This document shows, piece after piece, positions 50,676 to 61,245 of a stretch of 64,000 nt of DNA. Below the pieces are notes generated by a model, which saw only the letters and a list, made by a program, of their open reading frames with translations, searched no databases and had not been told where the DNA came from. Position 1 is the stretch's first letter, and each line of letters begins with the position of its first letter. The stretch is from AP-15 sp035509615 (lineage in GTDB: Bacteria; Pseudomonadota; Alphaproteobacteria; ATCC43930; CGMCC-115725), in NCBI GenBank assembly GCA_035509615.1, contig DATJLK010000083.1:1-64000 (forward strand), read 5' to 3'. The position numbers and the translations under genes were made by a program.

Positions 50676-53600
50676 ATGTTTCAGCCTCGCCGCTGGCTGT
50701 CGACGGTTCACACCGCCGTTGCCGTCACCGCGCTTTTTGCCCTGCCTGCCTTGGCCAGGGCCGAGGATTCACCTGCCGCGGTCAAGAGCGCCGACCAGTA
50801 CATCGCCAGCGGCAATCTCAAGGCGGCGGCCATCGAGTTGCGCAATGCGATACGCGAAGCGCCGCAGGACGCCAAATTGCGCGCCCGACTGGCCCGCCTC
50901 GATCTCCAGCTCGGCGATCCGGTTTCCGCCGAGCGCGAAGCGCGCGCCGCCCGCGAACACAACGGCGCCGAAGCCGACTATCTGCCGGTCTTGGATGAGG
51001 CGTTGCTGCGCCAAGGCAAGTTCCAGGATCTCTCCGATCTGGTTCGGCCGGGCAATCGACCGCCTGCTCTGGAAAGCCAGGTGCGGTGGGCCCTCGGCAT
51101 GGCGGCGTTGGGCCAGCACGACCGGGTAAAGGCGCAAACGCTGCTGCAGGATGCCATTCGTCTCGACCCGACCGCAGCACCGCCCAAGATCGGCTTGGCC
51201 AGGCTGCTCGGCGCAAGCGATCCGAAACAGGCAAATCGGCTGCTTGACCAGGTTCTGGCCGCCAACCCGCGCTCGGTCGAGGCGCTGCAGGTCAAGGGGG
51301 AATTGGCTCGCAGTCAGGGCGACACGCAGGCGGCGATGAATGATTTCGACACCGCCCTCAAGATCGATCCGCAGAATGTCGCGGCGCGACTGAGCCGCGC
51401 CGACCTGAACATCACGGCGGGTAAATTCAAAGCCGCGGATGAGGATCTGTTGCCGATCCTCAAGGCCAATCCCGGCAACTTCATGGCGAACTATCTTCAC
51501 GCTCTGGAGGAGGCCAGGCAGAAGCGATACGACGAGGCCGATCGCCTGCTGGATCGGTTGTCGCCGGCTTTTGACCAATTCCCGCCGGGCTATTACCTGC
51601 AAGGGGCGGTCAAGCTGCAGCTCGGACAGGACGCACTGGCAGAAGCAATCCTGAACAAATATCTCGACCGGGCGCGCGGCGATACCCGGGCGGCCCGCCT
51701 GGCGGCGGTGGCGGCGCTGCGTCAACGCTCCCCGGCCCGAGCGATCAATTATCTCAAACGCTTCGCTGCTCAGCCAAAGGTGGATGCGGACACGCTGACC
51801 TTGCTCGGCAATGCCTACATGGCCAACGACCAGCCGGATCTGGCGCTTCAGCAATTTGACAAGGCGGCCGCGATCCAGCCGAACAACCCGTCAATCCAGA
51901 CGCGAATGGCAATCTCCGAAATCGGCGTCGGACAAGGCAGCCAGGGGCTGGCGGAATTGCAGCGCGTATTCGACACACAGGCGGGGGCGCCGGTCGCCGG
52001 TCCGACACTGGTGCTCGCCGAGTTGCGCGCCGGTCACGCGGATAAAGCGGCAAACGTCGCTGCGGCACTCGTTGGACGCGATGCCAAGAACCCGCTGTAC
52101 CTGACATTGTCGGGGATGGCCAAATCCGCCCAGAAGGATGTTCCGGGGGCGGAGGCGGCGTTTCAGGCGGCACTCGCCCAGAACCCGGGCTTCGCACCGG
52201 CGAGAAACGATCTGGCGGCGCTATACCTGTCCGCTGGACGACCCGATGATGCCACAAAAATCTATCAGGAGGCGCTCGCCAAGAACCCCAATGACGAAGC
52301 CCTGTTGCTCGGGCTGGCCAATATCGCGATCAGCCAAAAGAACTGGGCAGAAGCGACCAATTATATCAATCGCGCCCGAACCGCGGCGCCCAACGATCCC
52401 GCACCCGGGCTCGCGCAGGTGCGGGTCTATGCTCTGCAACAGAATTGGACCAATGCTGCAGCGCTGGCGGGTGCTCTCAGCGCGCAATTTCCTTCGAATC
52501 TGAATGTTGTCGAAGCGCACGCTCAAGCCCAGTTGCTAGCCGGCAACAGAAGCGGTGCGTTGGACAGCTACAAGCAGGCTTACGAACTCGCACCGGATTC
52601 GATGCCGCTGCTGTCGCGCTATCTGGTTCTGTTGTCCTCGCAAAAGTATTACCGCGAAGCAAGCGATGTCCTGAAGGAGGCGATTGCCCGCAACCCCAAG
52701 AACACCGCGCTGAAGGCCGATCTGATACGAATTACCGCGCAACTCGAAGGGATTGATGCCGCAATATCGCTCGCCAACTACTATGCCAAGGATGATCCGA
52801 GCACCAACATCTTCATCCTGGCAGGGGACCAAGTTTACGAGAATGCCGGGCGTTGGGATGACGCCGCGGCGCTGTTGCAAAAGGCGTTGGCGGCGCGACC
52901 GAACGACGACGGTCTGATTACGGCGCTTGCCCAGCTTTATATCCGCACCGGGCACTTCGACAAAGCCGAGATATTGCTGACGGCCCGATTGAAAACCGAC
53001 CCCAAGGACGCGGCCGCCGGCAACATGCTCGGAAGGCTGTATCTGGCGACCAGGCAGACAAATGCCGCCGAGAAGGTATACGATGCACTGCTCGCGCAAA
53101 AACCGGGCGATCTCGCCGGTATGCTCGGTCTGGCGGATGTCGCGATCGCACAGAAGAATTGGCCGCAGGCAGCAGCGGACATCAAGCGCGCCGCGACCGC
53201 TGCAGCCGACAACCCGAGCCCCGGGATCAAGCTCGTCAACCTGTACATCGACCGCCAGGATTGGACCAACGCCACTGCGGCAGCGGCTGAGCTGGTCGGA
53301 AAGTTTCCCGCCAATGTCGATGTTCTCGACGCCCAGGCCAGAGCCCAGATCGGTGCCGGCGATCTGAAAGACGCGATCGCCACCTATAAGCATGCTAATC
53401 AGCTCGCGCCGGACTCGGCGCCGATACTGTTTCGCTATGTCGCCGCCCTGAATGCCGCAAAGAACTATCCCGAAGCTCGGTCGGTGCTGCAGGCGGCGCT
53501 AAATCTCAGCCCGCAAAACACCGAGATCAAGGCCGGCCTGATCCGGGTTGCGGCAGAAATCGGCGGCGTGGACGCCGGCTTGGCCGAGGCGCGCGATCTT

Positions 53601-54284
53601 GCCAAAAAGGACCCCGACAACCCGCTCTACGACGTCGTATCGGCCGCTCTGCTTGAAAAAGCAGGACGCGGCAAGGAAGCCACCGGGCTGCTCGAAAGCG
53701 ATCTCGCCTCCAAGCCGGGCAACGACGATCTCCGTGCCGCGCTGGCTAGTCTCTATCAGCGCTCAGGCGAGGCCGACAAGGCGGTGTCGCTGCTGCAGGC
53801 GCGCCTCAAGGACGATCCCGCCAATTACGTTGTCGGCTCCGCACTGGCCTCGCTCTATCTCGAAAACAAGAATTACGACGCTGCAATCGCCCAGTATCAA
53901 AAGCTTCTCGCGCCGCACCCGGCCAGTCCCCCGATACTGAACAATCTGGCGTGGCTCTATCAGCAAAAAGGCGATTTGAACAAAGCACAACAATTGGCGC
54001 AGCAGGCGGCGGCAGCAGCGCCCAATGCCCCCCAAATCGACGATACCTTGGGATGGATCCTGCTCGCCCAGGGCAATACCGACAAAGCGGTGACCTATCT
54101 GACCGCAGCCAATTCCTCGGACCCGGCCGATCCGACAATCGCTTATCATCTCGCCGCAGCGCTCAAATCCGCTGGCCACACGGCAGATGCCGAGACGGTG
54201 CTGGAAAAGGCGCTCACCTCCGGCAACCCGTTTCCCGACAAGCCCAAGGCAGAGCAACTGCTGGCGCAGATCAAGCGCAGCTGA
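50676..54284 (+). CDS. prsT: PEP-CTERM system TPR-repeat protein PrsT, enlarged
   Basis: Exported TPR-repeat protein of 1202 aa, built almost wholly from tetratricopeptide helices. Canonical PrsT proteins are about 900 aa and are lipoproteins. Here the leader (AVAVTALFALPALARA, cleaved before EDS) has no lipobox Cys, so the protein is probably released to the periplasm. The extra length is explained by an internal duplication: residues about 510-780 and 782-1050 align with a 272-residue offset (LGLANIAISQKNW with G546, and LGLADVAIAQKNW with G818; then LAPDS-x-P in both). It follows prsR by 29 bases. In known systems PrsT accompanies exosortase and exopolysaccharide export. Confidence 0.9.
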   Translation: MFQPRRWLSTVHTAVAVTALFALPALARAEDSPAAVKSADQYIASGNLKAAAIELRNAIREAPQDAKLRARLARLDLQLGDPVSAEREARAAREHNGAEADYLPVLDEALLRQGKFQDLSDLVRPGNRPPALESQVRWALGMAALGQHDRVKAQTLLQDAIRLDPTAAPPKIGLARLLGASDPKQANRLLDQVLAANPRSVEALQVKGELARSQGDTQAAMNDFDTALKIDPQNVAARLSRADLNITAGKFKAADEDLLPILKANPGNFMANYLHALEEARQKRYDEADRLLDRLSPAFDQFPPGYYLQGAVKLQLGQDALAEAILNKYLDRARGDTRAARLAAVAALRQRSPARAINYLKRFAAQPKVDADTLTLLGNAYMANDQPDLALQQFDKAAAIQPNNPSIQTRMAISEIGVGQGSQGLAELQRVFDTQAGAPVAGPTLVLAELRAGHADKAANVAAALVGRDAKNPLYLTLSGMAKSAQKDVPGAEAAFQAALAQNPGFAPARNDLAALYLSAGRPDDATKIYQEALAKNPNDEALLLGLANIAISQKNWAEATNYINRARTAAPNDPAPGLAQVRVYALQQNWTNAAALAGALSAQFPSNLNVVEAHAQAQLLAGNRSGALDSYKQAYELAPDSMPLLSRYLVLLSSQKYYREASDVLKEAIARNPKNTALKADLIRITAQLEGIDAAISLANYYAKDDPSTNIFILAGDQVYENAGRWDDAAALLQKALAARPNDDGLITALAQLYIRTGHFDKAEILLTARLKTDPKDAAAGNMLGRLYLATRQTNAAEKVYDALLAQKPGDLAGMLGLADVAIAQKNWPQAAADIKRAATAAADNPSPGIKLVNLYIDRQDWTNATAAAAELVGKFPANVDVLDAQARAQIGAGDLKDAIATYKHANQLAPDSAPILFRYVAALNAAKNYPEARSVLQAALNLSPQNTEIKAGLIRVAAEIGGVDAGLAEARDLAKKDPDNPLYDVVSAALLEKAGRGKEATGLLESDLASKPGNDDLRAALASLYQRSGEADKAVSLLQARLKDDPANYVVGSALASLYLENKNYDAAIAQYQKLLAPHPASPPILNNLAWLYQQKGDLNKAQQLAQQAAAAAPNAPQIDDTLGWILLAQGNTDKAVTYLTAANSSDPADPTIAYHLAAALKSAGHTADAETVLEKALTSGNPFPDKPKAEQLLAQIKRS

Positions 54285-54336
54285 CGGACGACCCTGCCGC
54301 CACGGAGCTGCCAAGGCCGGCGCCCCAAACCAAGCC

Positions 54337-54362
54337 GGCGCCAAACCAATTGGTCTGGCGCC
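54337..54362. terminator. 26-bp near-perfect palindrome between convergent genes
   Basis: GGCGCCA, one mismatch, then ACCAATTGGT and the complementary TGGCGCC make a 13-bp stem on both strands between prsT and glnS, 52 and 24 bases from their stops. It is partly preceded by a direct repeat of GCCGGCGCC plus AAACCAA. It is probably a bidirectional terminator, although the T-runs are short. Confidence 0.5.
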
Positions 54363-54386
54363 ACCAACCCGCTCTGCCGCGAGCGA

Positions 54387-56072
<1,686 letters not shown>

Positions 56073-56095
56073 CGCATTCCCCGGTTGGTCGAACG

Positions 56096-57337
56096 CTAAT
56101 GTGGCCAGTCCGCGGGACGCCGCCAACCCTTCCCGCGATCTGCGCCAACAGCGCCACGCATTGCGTGCGGTCTCGACCCGATCAGCGCGAAAATTGTGCC
56201 AATCAACAGGGCCATCAAGGCATCGGTAATTTCCGCCGATCGGTTTGGCAGAAACCGCTCGGCCTCGCTCGTGATCAACAACATCGCCGCGGTGGTCAAA
56301 GTAGCAAGACCAAGCCGCAGCCCGGCTCCGACGAGCAGCCAGATCGCGCTGCCGTAGAGGAAGAATTTTTGCAGGAACGACATGACATCGATTGTCAGGT
56401 CGCCCGACATGAATCCCCAAAACGGGATCCAGCCAAACGGGCCGGGGGTGGTATGGAACATGAACGGCTCGAGCCGCTCGGCGATCACATAGCCGCAAAA
56501 GGCGAGCGCGATTAGTCTGTTTTGGAAAGCCGCGTTGAACCCGAGCAAACCGCGGCAGACGATGGCACAGGCCGCCCCAGCGATCTCGGCCACGCTCAGC
56601 GTGGCGTCGACGATCATCACCTTGCCGGCAAGAACGCCGGCAATGAATAGCGGAAACAGCAGTGCCGTCCGCCGCAGCCCGACGATCGCTTCGATCAGCG
56701 CCCCAACCGTCAGCCATATGGCGGTGTAGCGAAACAGATCATAGCCGGTCAGGCTTGGATGCAGGATGACGGGCTTCAGCGCATCCCAATATTTGTGCAG
56801 GTCGATTGTTGGGACATAAGGAAACAACCGATAGCCGATCCAGGCAGCGAGAAGCAAAATCGGGATGCGGGCGCCGGCAATTTCCGCCAGCAGCCGCCAA
56901 CGTATTTTTTTAGCCCCGATGCTGCCGCCGATCGCGCCGAAGAACGCACCGGCGGCATTGGTATAAACATCGCTGGCCGTGGTGACGCGACCCTGATCGA
57001 AATATTGTGCAAGCTCCATCGAGGTGCTGAGCAACGCTCCGCACACTGTCACCAGCACGATCCTGCCGGTGAGACCCGTCCGGTCTCCCAGCGCTGGAAC
57101 AGCGCAAAAGCCAAACGGTATATACAGCAGAATGTTGGCCATCAGATCGCTGCGGCTTGGCGGCTCCGCCCAGCTATCGATAAGGGTGCGCATTGCCGAA
57201 CCGAGGCCACCAATGGACTGACGGAAGATGAACGGATAAAGCGAGCCATAAAGAATGATCGCGATAACGATCGTCGTCGCGATGACAAAATGTTTCCGAT
57301 TAGGCAATGAGGTCACCCTCTCCACTCGGGTTTCCAT
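56096..57337 (-). CDS. VanZ-family membrane protein
   Basis: Polytopic inner-membrane protein of 413 aa with around ten hydrophobic segments. The VanZ domain is in the first 140 residues: ILYGSLYPFIFRQSIGG, then the hallmark SDLMANILLYIPFGFCAVPAL and STSMELAQYFDQGRVTTASD with TNAAGAFFGAIGGS. The remaining 270 residues are extra helices not assigned. VanZ-like proteins are common in PEP-CTERM/exosortase and exopolysaccharide loci, where their role is unknown; here the gene lies about 2 kb from prsT, on the opposite strand beyond glnS. It ends 23 bases before the glnS start on the same strand, so both may be co-transcribed. Confidence 0.85.
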   Translation of the reverse strand: METRVERVTSLPNRKHFVIATTIVIAIILYGSLYPFIFRQSIGGLGSAMRTLIDSWAEPPSRSDLMANILLYIPFGFCAVPALGDRTGLTGRIVLVTVCGALLSTSMELAQYFDQGRVTTASDVYTNAAGAFFGAIGGSIGAKKIRWRLLAEIAGARIPILLLAAWIGYRLFPYVPTIDLHKYWDALKPVILHPSLTGYDLFRYTAIWLTVGALIEAIVGLRRTALLFPLFIAGVLAGKVMIVDATLSVAEIAGAACAIVCRGLLGFNAAFQNRLIALAFCGYVIAERLEPFMFHTTPGPFGWIPFWGFMSGDLTIDVMSFLQKFFLYGSAIWLLVGAGLRLGLATLTTAAMLLITSEAERFLPNRSAEITDALMALLIGTIFALIGSRPHAMRGAVGADRGKGWRRPADWPH

Positions 57338-57410
57338 TGACCGGCCAAATCAAAACGATTTTGCTGCTGGCCCCGATGCAGAAAGGGGTAATAGAAATCG
57401 GATCGCCGAT

Positions 57411-58379
57411 CTACACTTCGACCGCTCCGGTACGCGATCTGACTGCTGTTATGATCGCCTCAGACGCTGCAACCGTGGCCAGGATTTGCGAGGCTGGGAT
57501 CGGATAGGCTGCCGTACCGATAACGGCATCGGCAAAGGCTTCCAGATTGAGCCGGACCGTATCCACCGGGGGGTAGCTCAAATGCTCGAGTTCCGCCGCG
57601 CTTCTGCGCACCGCGAGTTCGGTCCGCCCAAGCATTTCGGCCGAAACGTTGCGGCCAAAGGCGTGCAGGCGCATGAACATCGGTGTCGAGCGCACCGCGG
57701 CCAAGGTCCCGCTAACCCCTGACTTGAATTCGAGTAGTATAGTCAGGCTGTCGAGCGGGTCGGGTGGCGGCTTGTGCGACAACAGCAGCGCCTGGACCCG
57801 GCTCACCGGCCCTGCCAACTCGATCAGCGCGTCGAGCATGTGAATGCCGGTGCCAGTCAGTCCGCCGGCAGGCGACTCCTCGGGTGAAAACCGCCATTCC
57901 GAAAACCCGCCGGCGACCTCGTTGCTGAAATGGGCTTCGAGATGGATCAGACGGCCGAGTTCTCCGGCTTTTACCAGCCGCACCAATTCGCGCAGCGCCG
58001 GGAAATAGCGCTTGTCGGTGCCGATGCCGAGCACGACCCCCGCTGCTTCGCAGGCGTTAATAGCCTGCACCGCTTCAGCCTTGGTCAGGCTCAACGGCTT
58101 TTCGCAAAAAACGTGCTTTCCGGCCGCTGCCGCGACGGTGACCTGGCGGCAATGCAGCGAATGCGGTGTCGCCAGCATCACGGCATCGATGCGCGGATCG
58201 GCCAGCACCGCAGCAAAATCAGCGGTCAGCGCCAGAGCGTGGGCAGCGGCAAACTCACGATGCGGTTGCGGGCTGCGAACCACCGCGCGGGTAAAGCGCA
58301 GCCGGTCGCTCTTGCCCTGGACCGAAGCGACGAGGGTCCGACCCCAACGGCCAAGACCGACGATTGCGGCGTCGATCAT
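57411..58379 (-). CDS. Gfo/Idh/MocA-family NAD(P)-dependent oxidoreductase
   Basis: A 322-residue dehydrogenase. The N-terminal nucleotide-binding motif is MIDAAIVGLGRWGRTLVASV, with the conserved DAVMLATPHSLHCRQVTVAA and the catalytic-lysine motif AAGKHVFCEKPLSLTKAEAV (E-K-P). The C-terminal substrate domain follows (GGLTGTGIHMLDALIELAG, with the conserved His region). Family members oxidise or reduce sugars, inositols or sugar-nucleotides. Proximity to a VanZ gene and a sugar-transferase cluster permits a role in making a polysaccharide precursor, but nothing in the sequence confirms it; a catabolic role with the adjacent hydrolase is equally possible. Confidence 0.88.
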   Translation of the reverse strand: MIDAAIVGLGRWGRTLVASVQGKSDRLRFTRAVVRSPQPHREFAAAHALALTADFAAVLADPRIDAVMLATPHSLHCRQVTVAAAAGKHVFCEKPLSLTKAEAVQAINACEAAGVVLGIGTDKRYFPALRELVRLVKAGELGRLIHLEAHFSNEVAGGFSEWRFSPEESPAGGLTGTGIHMLDALIELAGPVSRVQALLLSHKPPPDPLDSLTILLEFKSGVSGTLAAVRSTPMFMRLHAFGRNVSAEMLGRTELAVRRSAAELEHLSYPPVDTVRLNLEAFADAVIGTAAYPIPASQILATVAASEAIITAVRSRTGAVEV

Positions 58380-58406
58380 TGGCCGTCGAGAATGGTGTGG
58401 CCGCCG

Positions 58407-59168
58407 CTAGCTGCGCGGAGCGCCGAGATGCTTGTGAAAAAAGGCAAACACCTTGTGCCAGCCGTCGACCGCCTGTTCAGGGCGGTAGTTCGGGCGGTAA
58501 TGCGCAAAAAACGCGTGGCCGGCGCCGTCATAGCGATGGAACTCGTAGTTCTTGCCGTGCTTCTTCAGCTCGGCCTCGGTGCGATTGACCTGATCGGCCG
58601 ACGGGTTCGGATCCTCGTTGCCAAACAAGCCCAGCAACGGGCAGTTGATGCCCTCGGTAAATTCGATCGGCGCCGTCGGCTGAGCCCTGGTCAGCCTCGA
58701 CTTGTCATCGACGATGACATTGCCGCCCCAGCAATCGACCGCACCCTGGATCAGATGCGACAATTTGCAGGCGACGAGATAGCTCTGCCGGCCGCCCGAG
58801 CAAAAGCCGATGACACCGACCTTGCCGCTGGCATGCGGCTGCGAACGCAGAAAATCGATGGCACCGGTCACGTCACCGAGCATCTGCTCGTCGGGAACCC
58901 CGCCGCTTTCACGCACCTTGGCGACAACAGCCTCGTCAGCACCGTCGCCGACGCGGAAATAGAGGCTCGGCGCCACCGCCGCATAGCCATGATGGGCAAA
59001 TTTGCGCGCCACCTCGCAGGTCCACTCGTCCCAGCCGGGCATATGGTGGATCACGACGACCCCGGGATGCGGCCCCTGATTGGCCGGATGGGCATAATAG
59101 GCATCGCCGCGATCGCCGCCGTGGCCGCGATAGTTCGCCATTCCTGCCTGGATGTTGCGAAACGCCAT
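58407..59168 (-). CDS. Dienelactone-hydrolase-family protein
   Basis: Cytosolic alpha/beta hydrolase of 253 aa with a cysteine nucleophile: GFCSGGRQSY (Cys123), catalytic His in YDGAGHAFFAHYRPNYRPEQ and an Asp in LFGNEDPNPS. This is the DLH/carboxymethylenebutenolidase pattern, an enzyme of the chlorocatechol and related lactone-cleaving pathways, though many family members have unknown substrates. The ATG at 59168 is preceded by GGGAGGTCAACC; the open frame upstream is not coding. It lies 27 bases upstream of the Gfo/Idh/MocA gene on the same strand and is divergent from the CoA-transferase at 59319. Confidence 0.88.
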   Translation of the reverse strand: MAFRNIQAGMANYRGHGGDRGDAYYAHPANQGPHPGVVVIHHMPGWDEWTCEVARKFAHHGYAAVAPSLYFRVGDGADEAVVAKVRESGGVPDEQMLGDVTGAIDFLRSQPHASGKVGVIGFCSGGRQSYLVACKLSHLIQGAVDCWGGNVIVDDKSRLTRAQPTAPIEFTEGINCPLLGLFGNEDPNPSADQVNRTEAELKKHGKNYEFHRYDGAGHAFFAHYRPNYRPEQAVDGWHKVFAFFHKHLGAPRS

Positions 59169-59318
59169 GGTTGACCTCCCTCCGAGTGTCGGCAGCTCTC
59201 TTCGCACCGAACCCGCAGGATTGCAAGGCGCATGACCTTGGGCCTCGGGTGATGCACTGCTTGACATTTACACCTCGGTTCCGACCCTTCGATTATGACA
59301 GTTTGGGGGAGAAGGCGG

Positions 59319-60488
59319 ATGAGTTCCGCATTGGATGGGCTGCGGGTGCTCGATTTTACGACGACGATCGCCGGCCCGCATTGTGGGCGGCTGCTTGCCG
59401 ATCTCGGCGCCGAGGTGATCAAGATCGAGGCTCCCGAAGGCGACATGATGCGAACCCGCCCGCCAATGCGCGCCGGCGCCAGCACCAGCTTTGGCCAGTT
59501 GAACGCCGGCAAAAAAAGCGTCGTGCTCGATCTGAAATCATCGCGCGGCGCCGAGGCGGCGCGACGGCTCGCCGCGTCAGCCGATGTCGTCGTCGAGAAT
59601 TTTCGCCCCGGCGTCATGCGGCGCTTTGGGCTCGACTACCCGGCAATGAAATCGGTCAAACCCGATATCGTCTACTGTGCAATTTCGGGCTATGGCCAGA
59701 CCGGCCCATCGGCCGAATTGCCGGCCTACGCCCCGGTCGTCCACGCCGCCTCGGGCTACGATCTCGCCCAGGTCGCCCATCAAATGGAGCATCGGCGGCC
59801 GGATTTCTGCGGGATTTTCATCGCCGACGTGCTGACCGGCACCTACGCCTTTGGCGCGATCATGACCGCCCTTTACCAGCGCCAGCTAACCGGCGAAGGC
59901 CAGATGATCGATGTTTCGATGCTCGAAAGCATGCTGAGTTTGACATTGAGCGAAATCCAGGCGGCCCAGTTTCCGGTGACGCCCCCCGGGCGGCCGATCT
60001 TCGGCCCGATCGCCACCAGGGATGGCTATATCATGCCGGCGATCGCCAGCGAGCGGAGCTTCCAGAACCTTGCCAAAGCCAGTGGCCATCCCGACTGGAT
60101 CGCCGATCCGCGATTTGCCCAATACACCGATCGCCGTCGCCACTGGGGCGAACTCGTCGACGAGCTCGAACTCTGGTCTACAACGCTCAGCACCGCCGAG
60201 GTCCAGGCGATTTTCGATCGTCACGGGGTGCCGTCCTCGCCTTATCGCACGGTCGAGGAAGCGATGGCCGACCCGCAACTCGCCCACCGCAACGCGTTTG
60301 CCGAGATCACCGATGCCGGCGGCTCGTTTCTGGCGTTGAATCCGCCGTTTCGGCTGTCGGCCGGGCGCACCGCCGCGCAACCCTTTGCCGCAGCACTCGG
60401 TGCGCACACCGACGAAGTGCTGACCGCAATCGGCTACACCCCCGCGGAGATCGCCGCCCTGCGTTCCGACCCTAACGGAACCCGATAG
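59319..60488 (+). CDS. Family III CoA-transferase (CaiB/BaiF type), normal order
   Basis: CoA-transferase of 389 aa with the standard arrangement: opening LDGLRVLDFTTTIAGPHCGR and AEVIKIEAPEGD, VENFRPGVMRRFGLDY, catalytic aspartate at residue 160 (GIFIADVLTGTYAFG), then the repeat-like TGEGQMIDVSMLESMLSLTL and C-terminal ATRDGYIMPAIASERSFQNL. The catalytic Asp forms an acyl-aspartyl anhydride during transfer. A ribosome-binding site (GGGAGAAGG) is just before the ATG. It is divergent from the dienelactone-hydrolase gene and serves as an in-window reference for the permuted relative at 12692-14104. The substrate is unknown. Confidence 0.9.
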   Translation: MSSALDGLRVLDFTTTIAGPHCGRLLADLGAEVIKIEAPEGDMMRTRPPMRAGASTSFGQLNAGKKSVVLDLKSSRGAEAARRLAASADVVVENFRPGVMRRFGLDYPAMKSVKPDIVYCAISGYGQTGPSAELPAYAPVVHAASGYDLAQVAHQMEHRRPDFCGIFIADVLTGTYAFGAIMTALYQRQLTGEGQMIDVSMLESMLSLTLSEIQAAQFPVTPPGRPIFGPIATRDGYIMPAIASERSFQNLAKASGHPDWIADPRFAQYTDRRRHWGELVDELELWSTTLSTAEVQAIFDRHGVPSSPYRTVEEAMADPQLAHRNAFAEITDAGGSFLALNPPFRLSAGRTAAQPFAAALGAHTDEVLTAIGYTPAEIAALRSDPNGTR

Positions 60489-60678
60489 CAACCAGCCTCG
60501 GGGGGCGGTGGGCTGCGCTCACTTTCCCAGTCTGGCTTGATCGCTTCCGGTTTCATGTTGACCGGATCGCCGCTGGGTCTGGATCGAAACCTGCGAATAT
60601 CGGCCGCGCCGATCGGCCTGCAGCACGCCGGGGCGGGACCACGCCACGCGAGGCAGCCTGCATGGATAGCTTGCGAGG

Positions 60679-61245
60679 TCAGTCACCACCCCCATGCCAC
60701 GCCATCCCCTGCGCCCAGTCACACTGATAGCGGCACGGCTCGACCAGCACGGATGCCCATCGATGAGCAACCGGTGCGGGCGATCTTCTTGCGGCAAGCT
60801 GTGAGCGACGTTTTGACCGCCATTTAACCGTTCTGTGGTGTGTCGGTATGGCGATTGACTGAATGACCCGCGTCGACTGGGCCTGCTCCTGATCCAACGG
60901 CGCCTCTGTCAGGGGCGGTGGTGCCGGCGTCAGCAGACGCGCAACACGCGGCGTTACCACTCGGTGTGGCGCAGCGGCCGACATATTTCCCGGCGACGGG
61001 TCGCCAGGCAGCAAGTGCAAAATGGCCCACGCCGCAAATCCGATCAGCGCCAGCCCGCTCGTCGGCGCCATCCACGGGGCCGATCGTGCAGCAGATACGA
61101 TAAGGGCCGAGACTCGTTCCACGCGCGAGCGGGACCGGAGTGGTGCGGGTGATGGTGTCTCGCCACGCCAGAGCCACAAGCCCGACTCCTGGCTGCCGTT
61201 GCTGATAGGCATTTCATCGGGCAGCGGTGGTTTTAAAGTCTGCAT
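60679..61245 (-). CDS. Putative 188-residue single-span membrane protein
   Basis: A reading frame starting MQTLKPPLPDEMPISNG with GAGGAG 7 bases before the ATG. It has one clear hydrophobic segment (about residues 63-80, SGLALIGFAAWAILHLLPG), a Pro-rich stretch (LLTPAPPPLTEAPLDQEQ), and a basic C-terminal part with several Trp and Cys. No family is recognised. The good ribosome-binding site and the single well-formed TM segment speak for it; the Arg-rich tail and lack of known relatives speak against. It lies in an otherwise empty 1.3-kb stretch. Confidence 0.4.
   Translation of the reverse strand: MQTLKPPLPDEMPISNGSQESGLWLWRGETPSPAPLRSRSRVERVSALIVSAARSAPWMAPTSGLALIGFAAWAILHLLPGDPSPGNMSAAAPHRVVTPRVARLLTPAPPPLTEAPLDQEQAQSTRVIQSIAIPTHHRTVKWRSKRRSQLAARRSPAPVAHRWASVLVEPCRYQCDWAQGMAWHGGGD

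Noticed and set aside
56096..57337. Glycopeptide-resistance VanZ
   Set aside because: Only the generic VanZ domain is present, with no other van genes; such domains are common in unrelated loci.
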